Source: Pipra filicauda
Taxonomy: Eukaryota > Chordata > Aves > Passeriformes > Pipridae
Assembly: GCF_003945595.2 (NCBI RefSeq)
Contig: NW_024104096.1
Span: forward strand, 3,839,501-3,903,500
DNA length: 64,000 bases
Reading direction: 5' to 3'
Within the stretch, counting starts at the first letter, position 1, and every line of letters begins with the position of its first letter. Below, piece after piece: positions 1 to 13,609 of the stretch. The notes under the pieces are model-generated. The model was not told where the DNA came from, made no database searches, and saw nothing but the letters and a program-made list of their open reading frames with translations. Both the position numbers and the translations under genes were made by a program.

Positions 1-3000
1 ATAGTCCAGCTGTGATGCCACGTTTGGGGAGTGATGTTCTCACTGTGTGTTCTTTGCCTGGACCTCACCTTTAGCCCTCTGGCACTTGGAAATAACCCGC
101 TCTGCAAAGAGCAGATGGATACCCACCCCGTTGCTTAAAATCACTGTCCCAAGAAGAAGTGTTTCCAGTGAAACCCTCTTTCCAGGTGAACTGCTGGCAC
201 TGAATATGACCTTCCTGCATTCCTCGATACCGTGTTTTAAAGTGCTCAGAACTTCAGTGGGAGAGGGTGGGAAGGTTGAATTTGGTGTCATGATGTGCTG
301 ATGCCGTTCCCTCCGGTGGCGCTTGCTGCTGTCATGTTGTGAGATGACAAACCAGATTGTGGGGTATCTCAGAGCACAAACACTTCCATCAGTTCAGTTC
401 ACATGTGCCATTCTTCTCTCCACACCCTCAAGTCTTAGGTGTAGTTTTGAAGTTACTGTGATGTGTCCACATCTGTCTCTTTAAAGCCTGTGCAAGTGTC
501 ATTGCCCTTCCTTATTATTATTGGAAACTGTTGTGTAAGGAATAAAACAATAGTTGGCTTTATGATCTGAGTAATTTTAAGGGTGACATGTGTGCTGTGA
601 GTCCTTGCCAGGATCTGCTTTCTTCCTGTCTTTTTGTAGGTGCATGTATTTTGCAATAGTGAAACAACTATCTTGCCTGTTTTGCATCATTAATTGAGAT
701 GGGGGTGGAATACAGACTTGATTAGTTGCAGAATTCTAAGCAATGGCTTGGAGGAAAGGAGAATGGCAAAAATGGAATGCAATGGCAGTCTTCTCTTCTT
801 CCTTCTCCTCTGCTGCAATCCTTACCTGACCCTGATGCTGCAGCAGAGAGCTGGCCCTGCTGCTGCTTCTCCTGAGTGTGTGCAGAGCAGGTAGGAGGGA
901 GCAGAACGAAACTGTGCTTCACAGGTCACCCTCAGGTTGCACAAGTTGCTGTCATCTCCCCCTGCTGCATCCTCTTCCCCTGCCTTTTATTTCTTCTTTT
1001 TTTTTTTTTTTTTTTAAATACCTGTGTTAAGATCAGTTTTAAAAGTCTAACTCTGTTTATGTTTAAGACAGTCAAAGCAGATTTTTCCATTCATTTTTCA
1101 ACAAAATTACTTTAGATTGTATGTTATGATACCTGTGTAGTAACTTTATTTTGTTTCTGGGAGAGAGAAGAGTAGCTTTTTTTGTTGCTGTTTTTCTGAC
1201 TACACAGCTTGTTTTTGCAATCTGGATCACTTGGAAGTAATTCCAGGTACTAGTTCAGGCCAAAAAACCACCTTATTAGAGGATTATGGGATTACTGATG
1301 ACACCTGAGATTGAAGTGTTCAGTCAGTGCATTCTTTAATTATAATCAGCTGTGCAATAGGTGTGTGCTTTATAAAGGACATATTTGCATTCATTCTAAA
1401 TCCCAAGCTGCAATTTTGCAACGTCTTTGTATTTGTCTGATAATTTATGACCTAGGTAAAGGGACAAGCCTTGACTAGAGATCCCTTTTCATATTTTAAA
1501 GGTAATGTGTTTTATTTCACCCTCTGAATGCTTATGTTCTTCAGCTCTTCGGTAGCAGACTTACTGTCAGACTTGGTCAGTAATATAGTACAGTCAGACT
1601 TTCTCAAATGCTTTTATTTTCAAAGGAAGATACCATAAAGTAAAAGCTGAAATATGACAAATTATGTAGGAAGAACTTAATGACTATTGCCATGAAATTT
1701 GGAAGTTGTCCTGTGCATTTAACAGAATGGAAAATCTAATCTGTGATTGGATGGTGCTGTTGAGGCTTTGAGTAAAAGTTAGTCAGCTACAAGGGGAGGA
1801 AGATTAATAAATAGCCATGAGTGCCTGATAGTAATTTATAACCACTTCTTTAAAATTAGTACTTCCTCAAAATCAGTTTGGGTAATCATCACGCTTTTTG
1901 TTTTAAATGACATATGACCACCTTTTTGTGCTTTTGGTAAAATTACATTCTAAACTTAGTAACCTGAATGTAATTTTGAACTTCTGTGTGCCCTCTTATG
2001 TTGAATCTTGAACATTTGTTTCTAAAATGATTTGTTTTCTTTTTATCCAGTCACTCGGCATGTAAACGTATGTATTACCAACCTTGGATTAATCTGTCTA
2101 AACTTGATTTTTGAAAGACCTTTTTAATGTATAGCTCCAGAATCACTCACCTGAATTATTTTGCTGGGAAAGATGTTAGTAAGAGGTTATTCTGAATTTT
2201 ACATATGGTGGACCTTGTCATACCCGTTGTGGAGGTCAGGGTGCTGCACTTTAGGTACATATGCACTCCAAGTGGCAAAGTAACAGAGGCTCTAGATGGT
2301 GGCAAAACAATTAAAAACTTGGATTGGATGTGCTTTGCATGGTTTCCTGAGGCAGAATGAACTTAGATTCTGTTGCAAGGTGTGAATTTAAGATGTCTTG
2401 ATTTTTTTTCTCCTGAAATATCCTGTTCTGTGTGTTGGAAACTCTGTGTTCCTGCTGATATACTCTACTAGTGTTGATTTAGTAGGCTCCACCATGCAGG
2501 AGGTTGTATTACACATAGGGAGTTTTAAGTAAATAAGTAAAAATTTAGTTCTGAATGTATATGGCTGTGAAATTCCTGTACCAAGCAGCAGACTTTATAT
2601 GAAGATACAGATTTATGCTAACCTTTTGCCACAGTCACTGGCCAATAAAAATTCCTGTAACCCACACGTTACAGCATTTACACTGAAATGTTCCTCGGTT
2701 TCCAGGTGCTTGGAACAGACCCTGTACTGTATGTTCTGGAATTTAATGGAAGTGATGTGGTTGCTTGTATGAAATTTAATACAACAGTACTGCAGTAGAT
2801 GTAAAAATGAGGCAAGTACGTCTGACTCAGCAAATGCGCTGTTCAGAATTTAATTAAGTCGTGACTATCTTAATGAAGACTCATAGTAGAACAGCCTAAG
2901 CAAATAGCTGTAAAGGTAGCTTTCTAGGAATCTGAGGCTTTATATGTAGCTACAGAGAACTTCCAAATCTATAGGCAGAGTGTATCAAATAGTCTAAATG

Positions 3001-5007
3001 TGAGTGAGCTTTGCTATATAGAGTTCTGCTGTGTTGTGTTACTGTATTTTCAGTGTCAGATATGAGAGAATTTGTAGGATTCATAATACCATGGAAACTC
3101 TTTTCTTCCCTGTATTTGTCTGCATTTTGTAGCTACAGTGTTATTTTGGAATTATCTGACAACAGTGAACATAAACAATTCTGTTAGGAAAAGAATGGCT
3201 TTTGGTAGCTGGAGTAAATTAAAATGTCTGTTTACAGAACAAGTTACTGTTTGATTACAAATACTTGAAATACGCAGAACTGTTATCAAATACAACTTAC
3301 ATGAGTACAGTCTGGAAGCAAGAAACAGGATCTAATCTATGTAGATCAATAGGGTTCAGTATATGAGCCAGTTAAATATTCGGGCCCTGCACTTGCATCA
3401 GGAATGTATCTTTTCAGTCTGGCAGTAAGTTGAATTTTCGAATTTATAAATCTGAAAAATGTTTAAGCTTCAATCAGATTCATAAAATGAATTGATTAAT
3501 ATTTTGACTATTTGGACAAAGAAGAATTTTATATTCACCAGTAACCAGCTGCTCTTTTGTTCCTAATCCTGTTTTGTAGGTGTAATAATGTGTGAAACAC
3601 GATCCGGAGTTTGTATTTAAAGACATTTTTGAGGCAGTAGAGGGAGGAGAAGATATGGGACCAAAAGTGGGGGTTTTTTACTCATTGTCTTTGCAGTTGC
3701 AGAGAAATCTTTTTAACAGTTTGAAAATAATTTAGGTTGCTGCATCAATTCAGGTTTTTTCCTGTTTATAATTTACTTAAGTTTTTAAACATGATTGAAA
3801 TGTGAGATGACTTGAATACATGAATAAAGATGAGGTCCAAGACTTGTGTACTTATAGGTGATATTGTTATTTATAGGCTGCTTGCCATAGCTTTATAAGT
3901 GTAGTTGCAGATTAACTCATTGTAGATTTTGCTGTGAATCTTCTACTTTACAAGATAACCCATTTATTGAGAATGAAAATTTCCCCCTTCTGTTTTTTGT
4001 TTTCCTTTGATTCAAAGTAATTATACAATTTGGTTAATGTCTCCAAGTTCTCTCACATTTCATGACAGAAAAAAGTAATACCTCACATATACTTGTTTAC
4101 TCATTAGGCAACTAGTGTCTTAGTTTAATTTGTGTGACTTTTTAAATTTTTTACAGTTTTTTCTTATATTTTCCTACAGAATGAATAAACTCCTGATCAA
4201 ATTTTCTTTCAGGTTTCTTTAAGTTTTTGTAGCCACTGAATTTTCTACTGGAGTGATGTATTCCTTAATAAGTAAATAAAATTGTTAAACTGTGAGTCAC
4301 CAAAACATATTTCGTCAATATGACCTTTATATGTCTTCATGCTGACAGCTTATTTATGTGAAAATGCCTCCTGTTACTTTGCTTTCATTTCTGTTCCTAA
4401 GAGCTTGTATCAAAAATGCCTCTGTACTGCATGTCTTAAAATGAGAAGTGCCTTTGTGATTCTTTTGGGGTTTGTAGGGTGCCTAAGTATCAATGAAGGA
4501 TGTAATATTTGTAACTTGTTTCTCATATTTTGGTTTTGATTTTTGAGTTGTATAATTGACATGGCACGACACTTAGAGACAGCATAATGTCAGAAAAGGC
4601 AGTGGTTAATAATTCATCTTTCATTGGTTGAGGGTTTGTGTTTTTTGTTTGGGTTTTCTAGTGCTTGTATAATCCATGCAAAAATGATTTGTGGGCAATT
4701 TGATTTAGAGAATATTTTCAGATCCCTGGCTGAATGGAAATTGTCCAACAACTCAGTAGTAGGTTAAGTGTTGGGGTAATGGAGTTTTGGAAAGCTAAGT
4801 CCACTGAATGTTATGAGAAGTAGAAGGATTTCATGGTGACTTGTTCATTGTGGAGTGGGAATTGGAGACTTTTATGTAATCTCACAAAGGTTTTTGCATA
4901 CTGCAGCATCTACAGTATGAATGCATGGTCTGAATGCATTCTGTTTCTTTTTAATACTTAACATTAACTATATTCTCTTCCTGCCTCTTGTTTTTTCTTT
5001 CTTAAAG
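1..5007 (+). other. KAT6B: Intron upstream of the first coding exon (KAT6B 5' region)
   Basis: No supported gene lies here. The stretch is AT-rich and ends in a long pyrimidine tract followed by AG at 5006-5007, which reads as a strong splice acceptor. It holds a T19 run at 997-1015 and otherwise ordinary unique intronic sequence. Short open frames near 40-300 and 690-920 occur on both strands at once and resemble no family I recognise. In mammals KAT6B has noncoding leader exons far upstream, so this is most likely the last leader intron. Confidence 0.75.
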
Positions 5008-5051
5008 GTTGCAACAAACTTTCTTGTAAGGACGTACCTGTACCATCACGG

Positions 5052-5087
5052 ATGAATACTTTCTACCTTTCCATGACAGTAAAGTAA
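5052..5087 (+). promoter_or_regulatory. Upstream ORF 1 in KAT6B leader (11 codons)
   Basis: ATG at 5052 followed by an 11-codon frame ending in TAA at 5085-5087. It lies wholly inside the leader and terminates about 195 bases before the main start, so reinitiation would be possible. Nothing in the peptide suggests a function of its own. Confidence 0.45.
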
Positions 5088-5152
5088 CTGGAAGGTTCAG
5101 TCAGCAGGTATTTCCCTGCCTTTTCCAACTCCTCAGGGTGGATATTTTTGCG

Positions 5153-5194
5153 ATGCATCCAAGCAGAGTCTGCAATCCTTTCATTTGTGTTTGA
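5153..5194 (+). promoter_or_regulatory. Upstream ORF 2 in KAT6B leader (13 codons)
   Basis: ATG at 5153 opens a 13-codon frame ending in TGA at 5192-5194, about 88 bases before the main start codon. It is non-overlapping. Its effect would depend on whether the leader is spliced at the candidate donor at 5108. Confidence 0.45.
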
Positions 5195-5244
5195 GGTGTG
5201 AACAACCTCTGAAAGGTCTGCTAAAAGGATAAGGAGGAACCTCT

Positions 5245-5289
5245 ATGGGTAACTCTTGGCTGGAAACAATTACTGGTCAACCATGGTAA
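5245..5289 (+). promoter_or_regulatory. Upstream ORF 3 overlapping the KAT6B start codon (14 codons)
   Basis: ATG at 5245 (T at -3, G at +4, a middling context) opens a 14-codon frame in a different phase from KAT6B. Its TAA is at 5287-5289, just after the KAT6B ATG at 5283-5285. A ribosome using this ATG would pass over the true start, so the ORF should lower KAT6B translation. Escape depends on leaky scanning to the much better context at 5283. Confidence 0.55.
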
Positions 5290-5903
5290 AACTTGCCAAC
5301 CCTCTTTATACGGAGTGGATTCTAGAAGCTATACAAAAAGTTAAAAAGCAAAAGCAAAGGCCTTCTGAAGAGAGAATATGTCATGCTGTTTGTGCTTCCC
5401 ATGGATTAGATAAGAAGACTGTTTCGGAACAGCTGGAACTTAGTGTTCAAGATGGTTCTATTCTTAAAGTTACTAACAAAGGTCTTGCATCCTACAAGGA
5501 CCCAGATAATCCTGGACGGTTTTCATGTGTTAAACCTGGCACTATTCCTAAATCTGTTAAGGGATCTAGAGGAGCTTGTAATGAGCTTCGTAATGTGGAT
5601 TGGAATAAACTCTTGAGAAGAGCAATTGAAGGGCTTCAAGAGCCTAATGGCTCCTCCCTAAAAAACATAGAGAAGTATTTGAGAAGTCAAAATGACTTAG
5701 CAAATATTTTCAACAATCCTGCCTTTCAGCAGAGGTTGCGCCTGGGGGCCAAACGTGCTGTGAACAATGGGAGGTTACTGAAGGATGGTCCTCAGTATAG
5801 AGTGAATTATGGCAGTTTGGAAAGCAAAGGAGCTCCAAAATACTCCAGCACCTTCCCAGCTTCTCTTCCACCTGTCAGCCTTCTACCCCATGAAAAAGAC
5901 CAG
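5283..5903 (+). CDS. KAT6B: KAT6B first coding exon: N-terminal tandem winged-helix region (residues 1-207)
   Basis: The start is the ATG at 5283. It sits in a strong context (A at -3, G at +4) and an in-frame TAA lies upstream at 5250-5252. The 207 codons end at CAG/GTAAGT, phase 0. Residues 1 to about 80, beginning [19 protein letters not shown], form the first winged helix, related to the SAMD1-type domain. In the KAT6 family this domain binds unmethylated CpG DNA. Residues about 103-177 ([14 protein letters not shown] through [10 protein letters not shown]) form the second, linker-histone H15-like winged helix. The closing residues, around [12 protein letters not shown], lead into the PHD fingers. 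If the donor were not used, the frame would run on only to a TAG at 5928-5930. All of this is read directly from the sequence. The functional statements come from the family. Confidence 0.95.
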
Positions 5904-8900
5904 GTAAGTCTGAAAAACGAGCTAATGTAGTAATGCAAAAATTGCTCTTGTTATTCTTTGTTTATTTACCTAATGCAAAAATAATATTTCTCCTTTTGCT
6001 TTATTTATCCATTTAAATGTATATAAGTGAGGATGCATGTCCAAGATCCATGCAGAATCAGTTCTGGTAAATGAAGTTGACTCAACTCCCTATGTCTTGT
6101 GGTTCTGCATTGGATAGTTTGCTCTGTGGATTTTCAGTAGATGAACAGAGCAGCAGGGAAGAGTACAGCTGTGTGCTCTGTTGTAGGTGTGAGATTGTTC
6201 TGTCTTGCCTGGCAGACTGGCGTAGCTGAAATCTGCAGTGTAATTTGACTGTGGCCTTTTCCCTTCATTTTCTGCCTGGATATACTGATTTTCTTGTGAA
6301 CGTGAATCTGAAATGGGACTGGTAGGACTTGTGATGTTTAAGGCTGTTGGAATTATTATTTTTAAAGGTATTTGTATCATTAGCTTTAAAATTGTTGGCT
6401 TTAGAATTACAATTAATATGAACTGTAGTTAATTAAAATATTCTAGTAAGAGGAGTGAAGGTTTTTAGAGTGACGATTTAAGCTCAGCTGCAGGATTCTC
6501 CTCCTGTTTCAGTTTTGTTGGACTACCTACGTGGGTTTATTTTTGCTATTACTTGTGTCTTGTTTTAAAGTTAATTGTTTACAGAGTTTAAGCCCTGAGG
6601 GAGAAAGGGCTATCAATTAGTATTTTGTTTATGAAAGGATAATGTCAAAGACACGTCTGCAGGCATTCTTTGATCATTTCCTATTTAGTGTGGTGAAGTG
6701 TGTTTGGAATTTTCAATGTACTTCAGGGGAAAAAAAGTTACCTGTTGTAGTCCAGTTGGCTTACTTAAAATACCTGGAAGTTTGTGGTTTATTTTTCTCC
6801 ACCTCCCCTTTTCCCCCCTTCTGAGTGGTCAAGTTTAATGGCAGTTGTTTTAGACATGAAATAATCCAGACAGCTTGTAGAGGTGCTATCAGTGTCTCCT
6901 AGAAACTGCATGATGGCTTTCACTTGTCTTTTTCCTTTGGCTGATTGTTAGATGCTGGAGGGTGCTGAGTATAAAGTGCTTGTGTTAGAATTATTGAGTG
7001 AGGTCTGTGAGAACAGTTGTTTATGGAACTGTCAGAGGTGACACTACCAAGGTCAGTTGTTGTGGCTTGATTTTTGTGAGCTTCTCTAAATAGATGTTAA
7101 ATATGATTGCTTTTATACATGGATATCCATCTCTCCATTGGAATTCTTGGGTATTTGAGGGATTCATGGGGCTTCACGCTCCATAATCAGAATGGAAATT
7201 CAGAGGTGCTGCATACTGTGCAATTACTGCTGTAGCCATAAATATTTAATTACTTGTAGTGGTAAAGCTGTATAAGTACTTGCAGAGTTTCTACTGTAAT
7301 TCTGACACTGTAATGGCATGAGAAATTTGAAGGCTGGAGTACTGAGCAACAAAAGTAGCATGAATTCCGTGGAAACAAAAATCTCCCTTGTTAGGCTACC
7401 TACTGGGACTGGCACCCATTGCAAGGAATGTTAGTTGGGTCACGGTGCTGAAAAAGCCATTACTGCCACATTAAAATACTGGTATAAGGATAAATCTGTC
7501 TTCTAGAAGTTAGCCAAACAAATCTGTTCTCTAGCAAGTGCCTTGGCAAGAAATAAGCTTTCATTTGGGTGCCTCAAAATTAGCAGTGTGACTTGCGTGT
7601 TTAAAAACTGTTCAACATACGCGTTTTTGCCTGACAAAAATAGTTTTGATGTGAGGTTGGTGAATCAGTAGTTGCATATAAGTGTAGTGCACTGTTTAGT
7701 TGTACTAGTTGTGGCCCAGGTTACTGGGTAAATATATAGAGACTCGTTTAAAATACATGATTTTTGCTGTTAGTCAATCTGTGTAGCTTTAAATACTCTT
7801 AAGGGACAGTTTTGAAAGTAACTGTACATAGATTGTCCCTGTTCCTGGGATGTGACTCCATCTTCATTTGAAATTGATGTTAATTCTGGAATAAGAAAAA
7901 TGAACTGTTAGGCTGTTTTTACTGGAAATATTTAAGTGACAATATGGGGCATGTCAAGATTATTAATTGAAATTTATACAATAAATGTATCCAACTGGCA
8001 TCTCTTGGGAATGACTAGTTCTTGAAGAGGTTAAGTATTTTAAAGTTTTTGTCTCTTTCTCTAGCTAGTGCAAGTAACATATGGTTTTTTGTATGACTAA
8101 TTTTGTATGTTTGGGTTTTTTTTTGTTTTCAAGTATTAGAGGTGAAGTTCTAGTATCTCTTCTGTTGACTTTGCTTGAGGAGAAGGACAAATGGAAGGAT
8201 GTGCAGAAGAAATCTGTTTTGATGACTGTGGAAGTTTGAGTAATTTTGATCGTTTTTCTTTCTTAATGCATAATTAGCATGTCATCGAGATGAGACAGTT
8301 AAAGGATTTGGTACACTGAAAGTGCATCAGAGATCTCTCTTTGTCAATCTGATCACTCACATTCATAGTACCAAAGGCAGACTCTGAACCTTTCTTCCTG
8401 GGGGAAAGGTGATCAGCAGAGATATAGTATGGCCTGTGTGGGGGAGGGTGGTTGTGTTGCTTTGGGGCTTTTTGGTTTTGGGATTTTTATTTTTGTTTGT
8501 TTTCACCACCCACCCAAAGCATCAGAGTATGTAGTGCACTGAGAAGATAAATGCTGTTGCTGTGCAGTGCCACTGAAGTTAGTTTTGCAGAGCTGGAGCC
8601 TTGACTCCGTGACAGGAGTGTTGAGCGTTTTGCATTCTGTGGAGTACTTGGAACAGGGAGCTGGAAATACTAAATCTTTCTCTTAGTGGTGATGATATGG
8701 AGCTGCTTTTCTTGTCTCTGTATTAACTGGGTGATCCATTTCAGCTAGAATAGTCCTCTTGTTTCATTGTATATAGAAGTAGCTGCAGTTAGTTACAGCA
8801 ATATAGCTTGCGTTGCCATGTTTCCTCCTGTTATCCACAGGCCTGGAAGAAAGCATTTGTGTAAAAATGGTATGTTTCCTTCAAGTGTTATTCTGACTCT

Positions 8901-11900
8901 CCTGGATTTGGGCAAAGGTATGTCAGCTCTGAGTGACAGCAAGAGGAAGCAAGCAGTGCAGCTGTTTAAATCTTTTTGCTCCATCCCTCTCCATTCCCTA
9001 GTGTGTGTGGAGGTTGCTTTTCCACCTCTATATGAAGAGATACAAGTGCAAAGCTTATGGTAGGACAGGTTCTGTTGGAAGGTCAGTAGCTATCAGCAGG
9101 TATAGTGTCTAGGCTGTACATCATAAATGTAACGAGTAGTATAAATTGTATTTCAAAAGGACTTTCCAGTTATCCGAAGTATTCTGGTGGTTACATGGAG
9201 GTATTTTTTATTTCCTAAATCCCCCCCCCCCGCCCTCGAAACCCCCCTCAAACAAAGAAACAAAAAACCCCAGAAAAGCACACAGACAAGAAAGCAGAAT
9301 AAGAATTAATTTTGTTGTGTCAATTTGATCTCGTGCACTTCACTATATTGCGGTGCATAGCTAAACACTGTAACTGCTCTTATGTGCTCTTCCTTATGTT
9401 CAGAGTATCTTGCATAGATGTCTTCTCTCTCACTTCACACCTTTTCTCACCCAGCATTTTCTGAAAAGGGCTGTATCAGTATGTTAACCAGAAAATGCAG
9501 TGTAAAAACTTGTTACATAGTAGAGAAGGGTGTGAACAGGGAGGAAAATTGAGTGATACTTAGCTTTTCAATAAGCGTTTGAAGATTAAAATACACTTCT
9601 GAAAATGCAGCAAAGTGGTATTTTAAAGTCATGGTTAATTTTAAAAAGGGTGTTTAATTTATCTGTAATGGTATCAGTTGTAGAAAGGCAGTTTTGCTTG
9701 TGTTTTCTGAGTGTGGGCTGTATTGCTTCCTGTTTCCCTTGTCACTTGGATAGCCACTAGGAAGGTTCTACAGTTTGGGAACCCCATGTAACCTACTAGA
9801 TCTTAGGAATTAGCCATCTTCTGAGCACAAATGCCATGTGACTGTAAACTCAAAGACACAGATGTTTGTAGGCTGTAGGCAGCACTTTATTTGCTTATGT
9901 TTAAACATAATCTAGAAGGATAAATCCAGCTTTAAAAGGTGAAGAGGCAGTGGCCATTGTAACATTTTCAGAGGGCTTTAGGAATGTGTAGTGTATCTCA
10001 GTAGTTATGTCTCTATGTTCAGAATAATTAGTACTTAGAAAATAGCAGTTCAAATGGAGATGGCTTGATCTTGGTTCTCTTGAATACTCTCTTGAACAGC
10101 TCAGCAACTGTGGTTTCCATCTGATTCTTGGCATGAAAATTTTTATTAATCCCTCTTTCACTTTCAGTTTGTCTTTCTAAGCTGACTTTCATGCGAACCC
10201 AAACTTGTTTTATTAATTTTTTATACCCTGAACTCCTATCTAATTATGTTTTCACTGGCCTACGTACATTTAGCTTTTCAAAGTGTAACTTGGCATGGGT
10301 TGAATTTCAGTTTTCTGGTATGTAGCTTGTGCCAGTGCAGACACTGGGTGTTCCTCCTTCTGTCTTTCAGGCAAAGGGCCAATCTATAGCAAAATGCTTT
10401 TTTGGCATCCAGGCTCCTCCTTGCTCAGTTTTTCAGCTTCCTGCCTTCCTGTGGGTAGGCAGCAAGACACTGTTGGTTGAGACTTCTAGTTGCCTCTGTC
10501 CTCTAGACTTTCCTAGAAAAGGGAGACAGAAAGGAATTGCTGCTCAATGTATCTTGCAGACTTATGTGTAAGGGGATATTTTTAATGCTGAACTTTGGGA
10601 GCTGGCTTTACATGGTGTCTGAGCACCAGCATACAGTGATGGGGAAGTTTCTGTAAGAGAGTGTCTGCAGTGCTACAGTTGAAGAGACTGTAGACTAGGA
10701 AATGAAAAAGACATCTGGGTTTGAACTTTGTAAGTCCATAAAATACTGTTGCCCTCAGACACAAACTGTGTTTCTCTCCTCAAAACATCTTCATGATGGC
10801 AAAAAACTGACGAATGTTAGCGTTACTTGACAAACAGTAAGTCTAATATTTGTGCTTCTTATTATCTCAATAAAAGATACTTTTATTTCTTGGAATGGTG
10901 GCCTGCACCTTTCTGTGTATAGCTCTTGCCCTAGAAGTTGTGGGATGATTGCTAGGCTCTGCTGCTCTCATGGATTTTTTTGCTATCCCTGTAGCTTCTG
11001 AAATGCTAAAGGTACCAACTCCATGCACAAGCCAGGTGAACACTTGGAAATGGATCCTGTTAACACCTGAGATACTGGAGCTTGCCAGAAATTGAAGAAT
11101 GACTTACCCCATCTTTTGGGCACTTAAAACCGAAAGGGAAAAGTCTTGTCATCCCGTATTGTGAAGAAACAGCTCATGCCACTCCATAGGTGGATATATC
11201 TGGCTTTGGAGGTTTTTCTGTGTTTTACAATTCAGCCCATTTGGATCAAGCCAAGAAGCATGCTTGTGAAAGTTTTCTTGAATTGTATGGTGTGAAGTAA
11301 GTTAAATACTGCTGTTTCCTGAGTTAGATTGGTCTACTCTTTCATAAGGCAGGGCAGAGGTTAGTTTTCAATGTCTGATGTGAGTTAGTTTCTGCAAACA
11401 GGATATTTGCAGTATCCTGTAGAACCATGAGAGAAGACCCTACTTATTCTTTTTTTTCCCCAAAGCTGGATATTCTGAACATAGTTTTGCATGGTGTGCA
11501 CATGGTTCTTGTTTACTGCAAGGAGTGATTCCAAACCTTATACTGCAAGCTGTTTAATTGTAAGGCTTGCTAAAATTTGATTCTTTTGGTAGTTTCCATT
11601 AAAAATTAATTGGTGTGATGTTCTGCGGTAAATCCTGTATTGAAACTGTCTGCAGTGAGTTAAAGAAATCCTGTGTGGTTCCAGCACTTTTATTCATCTA
11701 TGCTATTGTCTGTGAAATCTTCTGTCTTAACTGGGAGTGACATTTGATTCCTAAACTGCAGTTAGAGGTTTTACTCTTTGCATTTTTCCTCCCACTCTAA
11801 TTTCAAGTCATAGGACTTTATGGAAGGAGTTGCTGTTGTGTAGTGGAACATCAGTATTAGGGCTCAGATGGTGGCTGTAGAATTTTGAGCGTGATGCACA

Positions 11901-12890
11901 TCAAATCAGGCATCACTTAGTTGAGAGATCCACTGCTGTCCTTTATGGTTACCTGATAAGAGACAAATCAACTTTTAAACTAACGTGACTTCCTTCAGTT
12001 GCAAAATCACTTGTGTGTGTTTGTTGTTGTTTTTCCCGATCTACTCATCGAGGAAAATTATTACTGGTGTCCCACAGATTTTTCTGTGGCTTTTTTTTCT
12101 TCTCTGTTCTTTGTGAAGAGGTTAAAGTTTTGAATTTGCAGGCACGGACAGCCTTCTTGTAAAGAATGGTGTGACCTTTAACAGGGATATCTGTGTAGGC
12201 AACTCTAGGGCTGCTGCACTTAGTTCTAGGTTTATGTGGGTTACTGGGACTTCAGTTTGTGCTGTAGATAAGATGTTCCATAAGGAAAAGTTTCTTGGGG
12301 TGAGGGAAACTGTAGACTTGTGAATTGTTTACTCCTGTGTTTTGTCTCTGCAGTACTATCTACATGTGTGCAGCAATTTCTTCATTCTCAAGTATTTTGA
12401 GTGTAGCAGGACAGTCCCATTTATCTCCCCTTGTGGTTGGGGTGGTAGTGCAGCAGTTACCAACTAATGCAGTACTAGGTAGTGTAGGCTTCAGACTTCT
12501 GGTTTTAATTGCAACAGGACTCTGGCACAGGAGAAAAGCTGTGTATGATCTCAGCAGAGGTGTCTGGGAGGCATAGCTGATGTTCCTTCATCTAGGAAAA
12601 ATCCTTAGCTTTAAGCTGTGATAAGTTTGCCACACATTTTTCACATGCTCTCCAGGAGTTAATTTCATTACTGGTGGTATTTTGAAGTTGGCTTCAGCTT
12701 CACATCTGTTTTTTCCAAAATGGTGCAGATGACTGACTGTAGTTTTAAGAAATAATTTTTATGTCATGTCCGTGTATCCGTGGCAACACTAACTAGCAGT
12801 GTTTACATTTGGCTCAATAAAAGACAAATGTCAGTGGCACCCGTGTTTCAGACATTGAGTACAGGCAGTTCTCAACTAACAAATACGTAA

Positions 12891-13062
12891 AATCATGGAA
12901 CTGTTTAGGGTGGAAAAGACCTCTAAGATCATGGAGTCCAGCTGTTAACCTAGTGCTGCCATGTTCACCATTAAACCATGTTCTCTAATGCCACATCCAC
13001 ACGTTTTGTGAACACTTCCAGAAATGGTGATTCTAACACTTCCCTGGGCAACAGGGAAGGGA
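12891..13062 (-). mobile_element. CR1 LINE fragment (3' end, minus orientation)
   Basis: The stretch from AATCATGGAACTGTTTAG through GGAAAAGACCTCTAAGATCA to CCACTTCC-type text near 13050 matches the reverse complement of the CR1 3' untranslated end as commonly seen in birds. The element's 3' end lies at the left. The right limit is approximate, because similarity fades after the CCCTGGGCAAC string near 13050. The copy is old and 5'-truncated, with no usable coding frame. Confidence 0.85.
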
Positions 13063-13609
13063 GTATAGTGGAAATTGTCATAGATATGTGGGACTGTTGT
13101 GTTAAAGCACCTCTTCCAGCACTGTATGTTGGATGATCGTAGTGATGGAGTCTACTATTTCTCAGGTGGCAAAAAAAAAATGCCACAGGTTGCATCAAGG
13201 GAAGTTGTAGATAGATGAAGGAAAAAAATCCTTTAAAATGAGGATGGAGAGACATGGAACAGGAACTTGGTAGTGCCTATGGAATCTCCATTCTCAGAGG
13301 TGGTCATAGCTTGACTAGGCAAGGCCCTGGAACACTTGAGTCTGCTCTTGTGTTGAATGGTATGTTGGGTACATGCTCCAGAGTTCTCTCCCAGCCCAGA
13401 GTATTCTATTTTAACTTAGGATTGAAAAGTTTTTTGCTGCTTCAAACTGTTGGCTAATAAAACAGAAAGTATAGTTTCTTAATGCAAGACTATGATGGTG
13501 ATTTGCAGACAGCTGCATCAAACAGCCAAAGTGTAAGCTGAAGATGTTTTAAGAAGGGTGGAAACTTCACCTGGGAAAAACATTGCTGGAGAATTCAGTG
13601 TGTTTATTC

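Larger units (their letters stand above)
5008..5282 (+). other. KAT6B: 5' UTR portion of the first coding exon
   Basis: About 275 bases lie between the acceptor AG at 5006-5007 and the start codon at 5283. I read them as untranslated leader contiguous with the coding exon. The leader carries three upstream ATGs (5052, 5153, 5245), each opening a short ORF. An in-frame TAA at 5250-5252 separates the leader from the main reading frame. A CAG/GTATTT string at 5107/5108 could act as an alternative donor, so part of the leader may be removed in some transcripts. Confidence 0.7.

Noticed and set aside
40..301. Overlapping 80-codon open frames on both strands at the left edge
   Set aside because: Both strands are open over the same bases. 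Neither frame shows a domain, splice context or recognisable family, so chance is the simplest reading.
5256..5282. An extended N-terminus for KAT6B starting at the TTG at 5256
   Set aside because: TTG is not a normal vertebrate start. The ATG at 5283 has a strong context and begins the family's universal [13 protein letters not shown]-terminus.
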